From Draconibacterium mangrovi (GTDB lineage Bacteria > Bacteroidota > Bacteroidia > Bacteroidales > Prolixibacteraceae): a stretch of DNA of 64,000 bases. The notes under the pieces were generated by a model. That model saw only the letters and a program-made list of their open reading frames with translations, was not told the origin of the DNA and made no database searches. Below are positions 27,455 to 38,702 of the stretch, in pieces (the first letter of the stretch is position 1; each line of letters begins with the position of its first letter). Location of the stretch: assembly GCF_010586825.1 (NCBI RefSeq), contig NZ_JAAAGB010000003.1:478048-542047 (forward strand), given 5' to 3'. The position numbers were made by a program, and so were the translations under genes.

Positions 27455-30400
27455 ATGAAATCATTCGGACAGATAATACTGACATTATTTTGTGTAATCG
27501 CCTTTTTTATAAAAACCAATGGCATTGAAATAGAGAAATTGGGTATTGAAAAAGGATTGTCAAATATTAATGTAGTAAGTATTACTCAGGACAATGATGG
27601 TTTTATGTGGATTTGCACCAAAGACGGATTAAACAGGTTTGATGCGAATACATTTAAAGTTTATAAAACATCTGATTCTGATTCCAATTCTGTGTGTAGC
27701 AATGTGCTTAACTATGTTTACGCCGATAAGTTTGATGATGTAGTTTGGATCGGTTCAGAAAAGAATGGTTTAGATGCTTACAATTATCGCACACAAGTAT
27801 TTACGCATTACGAGCACGATTATAATAATCCGTCGAAGAATGCTCCGAGCGCCAATGGAATAACACATATTGTAAATGACGAAAACGGAAATATTTGGTT
27901 TACCACTTACGATGAAGGGGTTAACTTCTTTGACAAAAAAAATCAACGTTTCACCAATTACACTACCGACAACATCAAGGGACTGGGTTCAAATTACAAT
28001 TGGTGCTTACTTTATGATACAAATGAAAGAATATATGTTGGTCATGTAAATGATGGTTTCAGCATCATCAATTTAAAAACAAAAACAGCGTTTAACTACA
28101 GGCATGATCCTGATAATCCTTCATCGCTGCCCGACAACTCCGTGTCAAGTATTTTTAAGGACTCGAGAGGGAATATTTGGATTGGTACCCGAAACGGACT
28201 CTCTTTGTTTAATCCGGACACGGAACGAATGATCAACTTCAAAAATAATCCTGAAAACAGCTCTTCCTTATCCAGTAATTTTATCCAGGAAACTATTGAA
28301 ACCACTGACCATAAATTATATATAGCAACCGAAGGTGGCGGATTAAACATACTTGATTTAAAGGATTTAGCTTTCGACTCCAATCTTTCCGACATAAAAT
28401 TCGAGCGAATTCTGGCATCAGAAACTCCTGAAGGTTTATCAAGTACATCGGTTCAAACGGTTATTCAGGATTCCTACGGAAACATCTGGCTTGGAGGCCT
28501 GGGAGCAGGTGTAAACTTTATTTCAGGTAAGGAAAGTACATTTAAAAAAATTACTTACCTGCCCTACATTGGTAACACCAATAGTTTGAATAATAAAGAT
28601 GTGCACAGTATGTGCGTTGATAATGATAACCATGTATGGGTAGCAAATGGTCCGGGAGGAATAGGCATTTACAACGAAGGCGAAAAAATAAACCAGTTAA
28701 ACAATATTGGCAACAATAATCAAGCTCAAAGCATAATAAGTTTATTTAAAGCTGAAAATAATAACATCTGGATCGGGACTTCGTCGGGCAAGGTCTACAG
28801 TTACAATTCAAAACTGAACAGCTTTGTTGCTTTTAACCATTTTAAAGACATCGAAAACATTCCCATTTATTCATTCTTTGAAGATTCGAAACAGAACTTA
28901 TGGATGGCAACCGATATAGGTTTATTCATGTATAACCTTAATTCTGAAAAGAAAATGGTTTATACAACCAGTAATTCAGGATTATCAGATAATGTAATCA
29001 GAACGGTTGCAGAGGATGGAGATGGAAACATTTGGGTTGGTACATTAATAGGTGGTCTGTATGTGTTCGATGAGAATTTCAATTTTATCCGAAACTATGG
29101 CGAGACTTATGATTTTTATGCCGTGAATTACATCTATAGAGATTCGAAAAACCGTATGTGGATAGGGAGCCAGAACGATCTTTTTTTAATGAAAAGTCAC
29201 TTACCCGATTCAGTTATGCGTATTGGCAAAATATCGGGTTTGGCAGAAGCAAATATTCGGGCAATAATTGAAGGTAAGACTGAAAACGAAATGTGGCTTA
29301 GCACAACCAATGGAATAAGCCATATCGACCTAAATACGATGAATGTTGAAAATTTTAATACAAATGATAATATCATCCCTGGTGATTACCTTATTGGCTC
29401 GGTTACAAAAACCAACGATGGTAATATTTATTTTGGATCACAAAATGGAATAACCTGGTTCGACCAGGTATTGGAACACTCAACTATTCAGAATCCAACA
29501 GCTGCACTAACCTCTTTTGCAGTCACTGACAATAAAAATTACCTAAATCTATTTACTGAGATTCCATTTGAAAATAAAATAGAATTAAAGCACAATCAGA
29601 ATTCATTTCAAATTGATTTTAATGTATTGGATTATTCGCTGTCTGATAAAGTAGAATTTATTTACCAAATGGAGGGTTTAGACGATGGTTGGTTCCTTGT
29701 CAATACAGGGAAAGAGGTTACTTTCCGTAATTTAAAACCCGGGTATTACACGTTCAATCTAAAAACGAGAATACAAAACAAAGAGTGGCCTGAAGAGGTC
29801 ACTACTTTGTCGATCAGAATTATACCACCAATCTGGTTAAGGTGGTGGATGAAACTGATCTATTTTGCATTAATCGCGACCGCGATAGTATATGCACTAA
29901 GATTTTATACGAACAAAATAAAAATTGAAAACGACCTGCTTTTTGAAAAAAACAGTCGCCAGCAGGAAAAAAACCTGAACGAGGAAAAACTCCGGTTTTT
30001 CACCAATATTACCCATGAATTACGTAGCCCGATGACTTTGATACTTGGCCCTCTGGAAGATCTTCTTTCCGACGATTCAATTACACCGGGTCAGGCAAAA
30101 AAACTACAGATCATTCAACGGGTTGCCACCCGCCTGTTACAAGCAGTCAATCAGATTTTAGAATTCAGAAAATCGGAAAACAAAAGCCGAAGATTAAGTG
30201 TGATAAAGGACGATCTGGCCAAATACATTTATGAAATTGGCGAAAAGTACAAAGACCTGAATCAGAATAAGGCTCTTGATGTGCAAATTGAAGTCCCCGA
30301 CCAAAAAATTGAAATGTTTTTTGATCCGGATATTATTACGATAATTATGGATAACCTGTTAACTAATGCCTTAAAATATACCAATGATGGAACTGTCGAA

Positions 30401-31498
30401 TTGGTTCTAAAGCAAGAACAGGTTGGTCAATTGGATTACACAAAAATAATTGTTACTGATACCGGTTATGGAATCTCCGATGAGGATTTACCTTATATTT
30501 TCGACCGGTATTACCAGGCTAAAAATGCCGCACATCATATTAAAGGAACAGGTATTGGCTTGGCACTGGTAAAAAATATGGTGGAGTTGCACGAAGCTGA
30601 AATTGAAGTAAGTAGCACTCTTAACGAAGGAACGACATTTACGGTTAAATTTTTAACCAACAACAGTTACCCCGATGCCATCCATTATTTCCCGGAGGAG
30701 ACACAGGATGAAGAAACAGAAGAAAATTCGAAGAATGTAATTCTGGTTGTTGACGATGATGCTGAAATCATTGAATACATAAAAGACTCTTTAAGTGATA
30801 CCTATACGGTTCTTTCTGCTGAAAATGGAAAAGTTGGTTTTGATACGGCTTGCGAAGAAATACCCGATATTGTAATCAGCGATATTATGATGCCAATTAT
30901 GGACGGTATTGAAATGTGTAAATTGATGAAAGAAGATGTGCGTACCAGTCACATTCCAGTGGTCCTATTAACAGCGAAAGGATCGTTACACGATCAGAAA
31001 CTGGGATACGATGCCGGAGCGGATTCATATCTGACCAAGCCATTCAGCAGTAACTTATTAAAAAGCCGACTCAAAAATATAATAGATGCCAGAAGCAAGT
31101 ACTCGCTCTCAACTTCATCAAAATTCAAGCAAAAACAGGAAATTTTAAATGAATCCATTGGTGAATTGGATAGGGAATTTTTGAAAAAACTCACTTCGGT
31201 TATCGAGGAAAACCTGGAAGATGAAGAACTGAGTATCTCCTATGTGGCAGCTCAAATGAATATGAGCCACTCAACTTTGTACCGAAAAATAAAAGCGCTT
31301 ACCAACCTTACTGCCAATGAATTCATCCGGAAAGTTCGCATTAATTTTGCCGAGCAGCTTTTACTGACTAACCAGTACAATATTTCAGAAATTATGTACC
31401 AGGTAGGAATTAACAGCAGCAGCTATTTCCGCCAGTGTTTCAAGGAAGAATTTGGAATGAATCCGAGTGAATACCTGCAGAAACTGAAAGATTCGTAA
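27455..31498 (+). CDS. Hybrid two-component system sensor-regulator (PUL A)
   Basis: 1347 residues. Signal peptide (about 1-23). The periplasmic sensor is two seven-bladed propellers made of repeats such as DNDGFMWICTKDGLNRFD and DSRGNIWIGTRNGLSLFN, followed by a Y_Y_Y domain (about 705-790; GWFLVNTGKEVTFRNLKPGYY). One membrane segment lies near 797-818. Histidine kinase: phosphoacceptor His about 853 in FFTNITHELRSPMTL, N-box NLLTNALKYT, ATP-lid GTGIGLALVKN. Receiver domain with phospho-Asp about 1142 (IVISDIMMPIMDG), then an AraC helix-turn-helix (about 1240-1347; MSHSTLYRKIKALTNLT, SSSYFRQCFKEEFGMNPSEYL). Hybrid sensors of this type bind oligosaccharides and activate the adjacent PUL. It is divergent from PUL A. 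Confidence 0.96.
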   Translation: MKSFGQIILTLFCVIAFFIKTNGIEIEKLGIEKGLSNINVVSITQDNDGFMWICTKDGLNRFDANTFKVYKTSDSDSNSVCSNVLNYVYADKFDDVVWIGSEKNGLDAYNYRTQVFTHYEHDYNNPSKNAPSANGITHIVNDENGNIWFTTYDEGVNFFDKKNQRFTNYTTDNIKGLGSNYNWCLLYDTNERIYVGHVNDGFSIINLKTKTAFNYRHDPDNPSSLPDNSVSSIFKDSRGNIWIGTRNGLSLFNPDTERMINFKNNPENSSSLSSNFIQETIETTDHKLYIATEGGGLNILDLKDLAFDSNLSDIKFERILASETPEGLSSTSVQTVIQDSYGNIWLGGLGAGVNFISGKESTFKKITYLPYIGNTNSLNNKDVHSMCVDNDNHVWVANGPGGIGIYNEGEKINQLNNIGNNNQAQSIISLFKAENNNIWIGTSSGKVYSYNSKLNSFVAFNHFKDIENIPIYSFFEDSKQNLWMATDIGLFMYNLNSEKKMVYTTSNSGLSDNVIRTVAEDGDGNIWVGTLIGGLYVFDENFNFIRNYGETYDFYAVNYIYRDSKNRMWIGSQNDLFLMKSHLPDSVMRIGKISGLAEANIRAIIEGKTENEMWLSTTNGISHIDLNTMNVENFNTNDNIIPGDYLIGSVTKTNDGNIYFGSQNGITWFDQVLEHSTIQNPTAALTSFAVTDNKNYLNLFTEIPFENKIELKHNQNSFQIDFNVLDYSLSDKVEFIYQMEGLDDGWFLVNTGKEVTFRNLKPGYYTFNLKTRIQNKEWPEEVTTLSIRIIPPIWLRWWMKLIYFALIATAIVYALRFYTNKIKIENDLLFEKNSRQQEKNLNEEKLRFFTNITHELRSPMTLILGPLEDLLSDDSITPGQAKKLQIIQRVATRLLQAVNQILEFRKSENKSRRLSVIKDDLAKYIYEIGEKYKDLNQNKALDVQIEVPDQKIEMFFDPDIITIIMDNLLTNALKYTNDGTVELVLKQEQVGQLDYTKIIVTDTGYGISDEDLPYIFDRYYQAKNAAHHIKGTGIGLALVKNMVELHEAEIEVSSTLNEGTTFTVKFLTNNSYPDAIHYFPEETQDEETEENSKNVILVVDDDAEIIEYIKDSLSDTYTVLSAENGKVGFDTACEEIPDIVISDIMMPIMDGIEMCKLMKEDVRTSHIPVVLLTAKGSLHDQKLGYDAGADSYLTKPFSSNLLKSRLKNIIDARSKYSLSTSSKFKQKQEILNESIGELDREFLKKLTSVIEENLEDEELSISYVAAQMNMSHSTLYRKIKALTNLTANEFIRKVRINFAEQLLLTNQYNISEIMYQVGINSSSYFRQCFKEEFGMNPSEYLQKLKDS

Positions 31499-31535
31499 GC
31501 ATTGATATTTTTAAACTGATCTTTGAATTGATTAT

Positions 31536-31679
31536 TTATTCAATACCCACTAATTCATCGGGAAGTTGATTGAGCCATTCGTAGCGTTTCGCAATTGGAT
31601 CGATCTCTGCTTTTGACTCCACATCAATATGCATTTGAACATTCATATCGTGTTCTGTTGATGGCCAGTAAGGTTTGCA
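31536..31679 (-). pseudogene. Possible C-terminal gene remnant
   Basis: A 47-codon stretch reads PYWPSTEHDMNVQMHIDVE...YEWLNQLPDELVGIE then stop, a protein-like sequence with no start codon nearby; the frame is closed just upstream by a stop at about 31681. It is tucked between the sensor gene and the TIGR04076-like gene on the opposite strand. It looks like the end of a lost gene, but I do not recognise the family and chance cannot be excluded. Confidence 0.25.
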
Positions 31680-31752
31680 TTAACCAGGTGGATTTCCAAG
31701 TGGACAATGGATTCATGGTTGATATTATATACAACCAAAAGAATTATTTTAA

Positions 31753-32196
31753 TTATTCGTCAATACGCTCTAACTTGAAAATGACCGGACGAACTCCATC
31801 ATTACAACAGGTTATAATCATTTTCTCATCATTTGTCCATCCACGCATTATTGAACCACCTTGTAGCGCTGCATATACATAACGACTTATCGCATCCCAA
31901 GCTTCACTACAAAATTCTCCTTTCATCATACTAAAGAAATCCCCCTGTTCAAGTATAAATTCTTGTCCATCATGAAATATGTTGCATTTCCCAGCATTTG
32001 GATTTGCAAGATATTTCTCAGCTAAATCCGCGAAAAATTCTCGTCTCAATACGGTAATTTTACACTTATATCTTTTCATTTCATGTTGATTTTGTGAACT
32101 AACCGACTCCATTTCTATCGCACCTAATCCTAATATTGGGGCAGCCAAACTAGCTGTTCCACAAGCTGATTTCTTTATAAAGTTTTTTCTATCCAT
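31753..32196 (-). CDS. TIGR04076 family protein with export leader
   Basis: 147 residues. The leader MDRKNFIKKSACGTASLAAPILG resembles Tat-like leaders of this phylum and that of the protein at 22512-23051. The body (about 45-147) matches the small TIGR04076 family: YKCKITVLRREFFADLAEKY, KCNIFHDGQEFIL, FCSEAWDAISRYVYAALQGG and the terminal ITCCNDGVRPVIFKLER with a conserved CC-DG-RPV motif. Function is unknown for the family; conserved cysteines suggest metal or redox chemistry. It lies between the PUL A sensor and PUL B, reading toward the sensor. Confidence 0.72.
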   Translation of the reverse strand: MDRKNFIKKSACGTASLAAPILGLGAIEMESVSSQNQHEMKRYKCKITVLRREFFADLAEKYLANPNAGKCNIFHDGQEFILEQGDFFSMMKGEFCSEAWDAISRYVYAALQGGSIMRGWTNDEKMIITCCNDGVRPVIFKLERIDE

Positions 32197-32327
32197 TATA
32201 ATTTAGTTTTGTTGATTTTGTATAAAGTTAATTCGTTTGATGATGGAATCGGATTCAATCTTCTAATTTGGTGATACAAAGTACGGTTTATTCACTTTCT
32301 TCCTAAAATTCTTTACTCTGATCGATT

Positions 32328-33958
32328 TTAATCGAAACCCGCAAAGGGAAAATCCTTCATAAAATCCATGAGCTGTTTGTCGTGATGATACACCACTTTA
32401 CAATCCCGTCGAAGATCATAGTAGCTCCTTTTTCCGGAGTGTAAGGATCCCACTCCGGTAATTTGCCAGGTACATTCGGATCGCCGGTACGGGCAAAGTT
32501 TATCCAGGCCTGGCTCATGTTTTCTGCCAGTTGCTGTGTTTTTTCCGAGTCGTCAATATCAACATTGAAAGGTCCCATTACCAATGAAGTATCCATATCG
32601 GTATTGTAAAACACAAAAGGCAATTCAAGACAATGAAACGCGCGTAAAGGATTATTTTTTGATTCCCAGTTAAACATGTACATGTAAACCGGCGCTCCAC
32701 CTTCCTCAGCCTGTTCTGCTTTCCACAATCCTTCATCAACAGCCGCTGTTCTGAAAATCAAATCCTGCTGAATCAAGTCCATGGGTTTATAATCGGGATA
32801 TGCCTTTGCAAAATCCTTGATGTACTCATCGGTTCTATCTCCGTACGACTTCACCAACACTTCGCGAACACTTTCCAAAGTAGTGTCTTTAGCCTGCGAG
32901 TAGAATGAGTTGAACTCATTTTGGGCAGTACCGATAATCATTGGAATGTTTTTGCTTATTTCCGGTGCTCTTCCATCAAAAGGCTGTTCAGGAATAATTG
33001 TTCCATCTACAGTCGGGCACCATCCAAACTGATAAATTACAAAACCTTCCTGTGCAGCAATTTTCTTGATCTTTGGAATAACCGCTTCACCGGCCATCAA
33101 TAATTCTTCGAAAGGTACATTCTGAATCTCATCGATATTTTCAGGAGATATGTTCAGTCGATTTAAAACGCTGTCGGCAATCAATCCCGAATAACGCGGA
33201 GCCATCGATGTATTTAATGATCCACTTTCCACAATCGCCTTATGAAATAACGGAACTGCATCGGGCATGGCCATTAAATTGGTAACTTTTCCTCCTCCGC
33301 CTGACTGACCGAAAATGGTAACATTATCAGGATCGCCACCAAAATTTTGAATGTTACGATTCACCCATCTCAAAGCTTCAACAATATCGAGCAATCCAAC
33401 ATTTCCTGAGGCTGAATATTTATCACCATATTCTGCGAGATTTAAAAAGCCCAGAACATTCAAGCGATGAGTTACTGAAACCACCACCATATCTCCTTTT
33501 CGCGCCAAGTTTTCACCATCGTAACAAGGTTGTTCGAAGCTGGAGCCGGTGCGGTAACCGCCACCGTGCAACCATACAATTACCGGGCGTTTCCCATTAC
33601 CATTGATTTCCGGTGTCCACACATTTAATGTCTGGCAATCTTCACTCTCTCCCGGAAGTATTTCCGCAGAAATCCCTGTCATCGACTGTTTCAACTGTGG
33701 ACACGCCGGGCCATAATCCAGTGCCTCCTTAACTCCAATCCATTGGGCTGGCGGTGCCGGTGGCATAAAACGTTCGGCCTGGGCATAAGGAATGCCTTTG
33801 TAAGTATAAATATCGTCCGTAAAAACTCCGGATAGCTCTCCGCTGATTGTTTTTACATTTGTTTTATTCGAACCTTTATCAGCGACTTCGCACCTTGCAA
33901 AAAGTGCCGAAATCAGAACGAGATATAAGAAATTATTTATTGGCCTTTTTTGTAACAT
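32328..33958 (-). pseudogene. Type-B carboxylesterase with a 3' frameshift (PUL B)
   Basis: Lipoprotein start at the Met at 33958 (ISALFARC lipobox); the frame is open from 33991. The fold is the para-nitrobenzyl-esterase/cholinesterase type: nucleophile elbow TIFGQSGGGGK, oxyanion GGG in WLHGGGYRTGS, active-site His in FHCLELPFVF. In the existing frame the protein ends at 32357 with an odd tail, GIVKWCIITTNSSWIL. Adding one base at the GGG of the coding strand (plus 32405-32407) restores DCKVVYHHDKQLMDFMKDFP and a stop at 32328, matching the tail of the paralogue at 46358-48001 (DCEVVYNHDKELMEVVNSFP). All catalytic residues precede the shift, so activity may survive. It would hydrolyse ester bonds on the glycan; last gene of PUL B. 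Confidence 0.85.
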
Positions 33959-34041
33959 ACTAATGTTATTGTCACAGATGAAACTGATCAATTGTATTCA
34001 TCTCCAGTATAATTTATTTGTTTTAAAATCTTGAATAAACT

Positions 34042-35076
34042 CTATTCCGTAAACTCCAGATAGAAATCGAAAAATGGCAGCACCTGTTGAGGAATACGTC
34101 CGTCTTTGGTATAAATTCCACTTACGTGTGTGCCAATATATTCTTCTGAAAAATGGGTGATGCCAACATTTTCGAGTCGCTGGCTAAACATATCACACAT
34201 TTGGGTAAATCTGGTGCCTGCATTTCTTCCCCAGTCCAGTTTGATAGCTTTTAGTTGCTGCAGGTTTTCAAGATTATCGTCGATCATATGAACGGGCATA
34301 TTATCGTACCATTTTTGCAATACTTCCTGGTTAACCGTCAGTTCATCGCCGTTATACACAAATGGAAAATCGCAATAAAAAGGAGGGTTATCGGGGTTTG
34401 GAGACCACGAGCGGCCGAAAGCCATCATCACACTCCCGAAATACGATTTCTTCAACCCTTCGATGGTATTTATTGTAGATAATTCTCTGAAGGTAGTACT
34501 GTTTGGTCCGTACTCGGCAACAATCGTTAAAGCACCAGGACTAATGGCATAAACCGTGTTAAAAATATCGGGATGGTGCATGGCAATTTTTAAAGCACCA
34601 TATCCGCCCATGCTATGTCCTGTAATTCCACGACTTTCTTTTTTAGCAAGCGTGCGGTAATTTTCATCCATATATTTTACAAGATCGAAAGCAGTAAAAT
34701 CCTCCCAGTTTCCAAACACTCCCGAGTTGCTATAAAAGCTTCCCTGGTAGGTTGTTTTTTCATCGGGAATAACCATTATAAAAGGTTTTATCCTATTGGT
34801 TGTAATGGCAAAATCGAGCAAATCAGACATATAAGTCATCATTTTATTATCGCCAGTAAAACCATGCAGAAAATAGATTACCGGGTAACGCTGATCGCTG
34901 TTTTCATAGTTGGGAGGAAGATAAACCGAAACCGCACGATTTGGATTCTCGCCAAGATCATTTTCAAGGTTTTTTGAATAGATCGTATCGGTTACTACTG
35001 TCCCCTTATTGTTTTGAGCAAAAGAAGATAATGAAACACTTAGAAATGCAATGAATAATAGGATTTGGATTTTCAT
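34042..35076 (-). CDS. CE1-like alpha/beta-hydrolase esterase
   Basis: 344 residues with a Sec signal (about 1-20, SSFAQN). Esterase-D/feruloyl-esterase-type hydrolase: oxyanion region VIYFLHGFTGDNKMM, nucleophile elbow GITGHSMGGYGALK, and a C-terminal His in YIGTHVSGIY. No N-terminal beta-sandwich, unlike 35277 and 37427. Closest in kind to the xylanase-linked feruloyl/acetyl esterases. One of five CE1-like enzymes in PUL B; spacing to the carboxylesterase downstream is about 80 bp. Confidence 0.85.
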   Translation of the reverse strand: MKIQILLFIAFLSVSLSSFAQNNKGTVVTDTIYSKNLENDLGENPNRAVSVYLPPNYENSDQRYPVIYFLHGFTGDNKMMTYMSDLLDFAITTNRIKPFIMVIPDEKTTYQGSFYSNSGVFGNWEDFTAFDLVKYMDENYRTLAKKESRGITGHSMGGYGALKIAMHHPDIFNTVYAISPGALTIVAEYGPNSTTFRELSTINTIEGLKKSYFGSVMMAFGRSWSPNPDNPPFYCDFPFVYNGDELTVNQEVLQKWYDNMPVHMIDDNLENLQQLKAIKLDWGRNAGTRFTQMCDMFSQRLENVGITHFSEEYIGTHVSGIYTKDGRIPQQVLPFFDFYLEFTE

Positions 35077-35206
35077 AGTTATAATTTAGGTTTTACGAAT
35101 GATAGTAAAAACAAGAAAGAGAGTCAAAACCAACTGATGGTCATACAATTACGCACCGCCTCATCGTATGATCCGTTCATTTTCTCAGATCGCCTTCAAA
35201 TAATTT

Positions 35207-35235
35207 GGATTCCCGACCACAAGAGCCGGGAATCC
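35207..35235 (-). terminator. Intercistronic stem-loop between two esterase genes
   Basis: Perfect 9-bp stem GGATTCCCG (35207-35215) / CGGGAATCC (35227-35235), 11-nt loop, 41 bp past the stop of the 390-residue esterase gene. Confidence 0.5.
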
Positions 35236-35276
35236 GAAAATCTATTTACTAACAAAAACTAACTTCAAAACTTATT

Positions 35277-36449
35277 TTATTTGAATAATAGCGGAGCAAA
35301 GGTGTTTAAGTAAACACGCCAGTTGGCCCAGGTGTGGCCTCCTTCAGTAACAAAGAAAGTGTGTTCCAACTTGTTCTCGGTTAATTTTGCATCCAGCTTT
35401 TGTGCGCTCTCGTATACAAAATCGGTATTACCACAAGCCAGCCAGTATAGTTTGTAACCTGCCTTTTTCAATCCTTGTAATTTTTCATCAATATCAGGCT
35501 GCTCGCCCCAAATTCCCATACTTAACGGGCAGATATACTGGAACTTTCCGGGATATTCGTTTGCAGTTGCAATTGTGTGACCACCGCCCATTGAAAGTCC
35601 GGCAATAGCACGATGATCAGGATCGGCAATAACACGGTAGTTCTTTTCGATGTACGGAACAATGTCGTTTACAATACTGTGCACATAGTTATTTCTATTC
35701 GCAGGATCTCTGAAATCCATTTCGCTTACCGGTAACTGTGTAGTTTGCGCCGCCATTTGATTTGGATTACCGTTTGGCATTACACAAATCATAGGTTCAG
35801 CAAGTCCTTTTTCAATTAGGTTATCCAAAATCTGACGGGTACGTCCCATCGAGCTCCATGCATCTTCGTCGCCACCGGCACCGTGAAGCAGGTATAAAAC
35901 CGGATAATCTTTATTGCTGGTTTCGTATCCATACGGTGTATATACAAACATTCTTCTGTTTATCTTCAATGTTGGCGAATCGTACCAAACCTGGTGCAGA
36001 TTGCCGCGTTTTTCAGCTTCAAAATAATTTTCAGTTTTTTCTCCAGGTACTAATAAAACGCTCAGATAACGAGATCCATCGCGTTGCATAAAAGTGTTAG
36101 TCGGATCGTTTACGCTGATTCCATCTACGATAAAACTGTAAGTATACAATTCAGGTTCGGGCAATGGCAATGTTATCGACCATAAACCTTTTTCATCTTT
36201 TGTTAGGTCTAAGGCACTGGGAACATCCATTTCTCCAAATGAAGTTTTCATTTTAACGGTGGGAGTGAATCCTCCGGTAATTTTTACCGTGTCGGCTTTA
36301 GGAGCCATAAAGCGAAATGTAACTTCTGTCTCCCCTATTTCAGGCGAAATAATGGGTTCCCGGTTCATGAAGTTGGTTAATTCCTGTGCATGCCCAATCG
36401 AGAAACACGCCAGAAACACAAGTGCTGTAAATAATTTTTTTAGTTGCAT
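35277..36449 (-). CDS. CE1-like esterase with N-terminal E-set/CBM48-like domain
   Basis: 390 residues, Sec signal about 1-21 (GHAQE). N-terminal Ig-like E-set domain (about 30-130; TEVTFRFMAPKADTVKITGG, LYTYSFIVDGISVNDPTN), typical of Bacteroidota CBM48-CE1 esterases. The hydrolase domain (about 145-390) has VLYLLHGAGGDEDAW, nucleophile elbow [12 protein letters not shown], acid near CGNTDFVYE and His in VTEGGHTWANWR. Enzymes of this build remove feruloyl, coumaroyl or acetyl groups from xylans and similar glycans. A close relative lies at 37427-38623, an apparent duplication within the operon. Confidence 0.88.
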   Translation of the reverse strand: MQLKKLFTALVFLACFSIGHAQELTNFMNREPIISPEIGETEVTFRFMAPKADTVKITGGFTPTVKMKTSFGEMDVPSALDLTKDEKGLWSITLPLPEPELYTYSFIVDGISVNDPTNTFMQRDGSRYLSVLLVPGEKTENYFEAEKRGNLHQVWYDSPTLKINRRMFVYTPYGYETSNKDYPVLYLLHGAGGDEDAWSSMGRTRQILDNLIEKGLAEPMICVMPNGNPNQMAAQTTQLPVSEMDFRDPANRNNYVHSIVNDIVPYIEKNYRVIADPDHRAIAGLSMGGGHTIATANEYPGKFQYICPLSMGIWGEQPDIDEKLQGLKKAGYKLYWLACGNTDFVYESAQKLDAKLTENKLEHTFFVTEGGHTWANWRVYLNTFAPLLFK

Positions 36450-36484
36450 GATAAGTTATTTTATGATTTAGTATCTAAAGTTGT

Positions 36485-37339
36485 TTAACGAAAGGTTCGG
36501 GATACAAATGGCAGAGCTGTGTACAACGCCGAATGCCAGTATTCCCAATCGTGGCCACCATCACGAACGCGCAACTGATAAGGTATTTGAGCTTTGCGCA
36601 TGGCCTGGCAGAAAGCAATGTTTACGTCGAAAAGAAAGTCATCGTCACCACAATCCACAAACCAGTTCACTGATTTAAGTTTTTCTTTGGTGGCCTCATC
36701 GGCATTCTCAACAAAGTTTACACAGTGATTTTCGATAACTGTTTTATTCAGTTGTGCGAATTTTGGATCCTGAGGAGAAAGACCTCCTCCTTCTTCCAAT
36801 CCCATTAAAGCGCTTATGGCATAAGCCGATGCAAACAGTTCTGGGTGTTTTTGAGCGTAAACTGTAGTTCCGCCGCCACCCATTGAAAGTCCGGCAACGG
36901 CACGGTGTTTTTTATCGCCAATAATCCGGTATTTCGATTCGATGAAAGGCATAAATTCGGTAAAGAAGAACGTTTCGTACGACCATCCGTCCATATCGAA
37001 ATAGCCATTCCACTCGCGACCTGCATCAGGTACAATAATTACCATCTCAACAGCTTCTCCCGAATCGATCAATTTATTGGCCACATCCTGCAAATGTCCA
37101 CGTTGTATCCATCCATTGTTGTTATCAAAAACTCCGTGCAAAAGATACAGCACCGGGTATTTTTTATCGGTATCGGTGGTGTAACTTTTGGGAAGATAAA
37201 CGGAATAATGACGCGACACGCCAAGAATTTCGCTTTGAATACTATCAACCGAGGCTTTGCCCTGAGCCGGCATTCCCGGAAACTGTGCGAATGAGTTAAG
37301 ACTTAAAATGAGAAAAAGTACCAGTATTAAACGTTGCAT
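36485..37339 (-). CDS. CE1-like esterase
   Basis: 284 residues, signal about 1-18 (LNSFAQF). Single hydrolase domain: VLYLLHGVFDNNNGW, nucleophile elbow AVAGLSMGGGGTTV, acid near DCGDDDFLFD, His in VRDGGHDWEYWH. No N-terminal binding domain. Likely periplasmic, sitting 35 bp upstream of the 390-residue esterase and downstream of its relative at 37427. Confidence 0.87.
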   Translation of the reverse strand: MQRLILVLFLILSLNSFAQFPGMPAQGKASVDSIQSEILGVSRHYSVYLPKSYTTDTDKKYPVLYLLHGVFDNNNGWIQRGHLQDVANKLIDSGEAVEMVIIVPDAGREWNGYFDMDGWSYETFFFTEFMPFIESKYRIIGDKKHRAVAGLSMGGGGTTVYAQKHPELFASAYAISALMGLEEGGGLSPQDPKFAQLNKTVIENHCVNFVENADEATKEKLKSVNWFVDCGDDDFLFDVNIAFCQAMRKAQIPYQLRVRDGGHDWEYWHSALYTALPFVSRTFR

Positions 37340-37372
37340 AGGTTAAATTTTAATGATTAACTATTAATGTAA

Positions 37373-37408
37373 TTAAGTCAAAGGGAGAATAATCTCCCAA
37401 TGACTTAA
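37373..37408 (-). terminator. Two-tier intercistronic stem-loop
   Basis: TTAAGTCA (37373-37380) pairs with TGACTTAA (37401-37408), and inside it GGGAGA (37383-37388) pairs with TCTCCC (37393-37398) around a 4-nt loop. It lies 19 bp past the stop of the 398-residue esterase gene. Confidence 0.65.
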
Positions 37409-37426
37409 TGATCACTAACTAAACAT

Positions 37427-38692
<1,266 letters not shown>

Positions 38693-38702
38693 TTAAGTTC
38701 GT

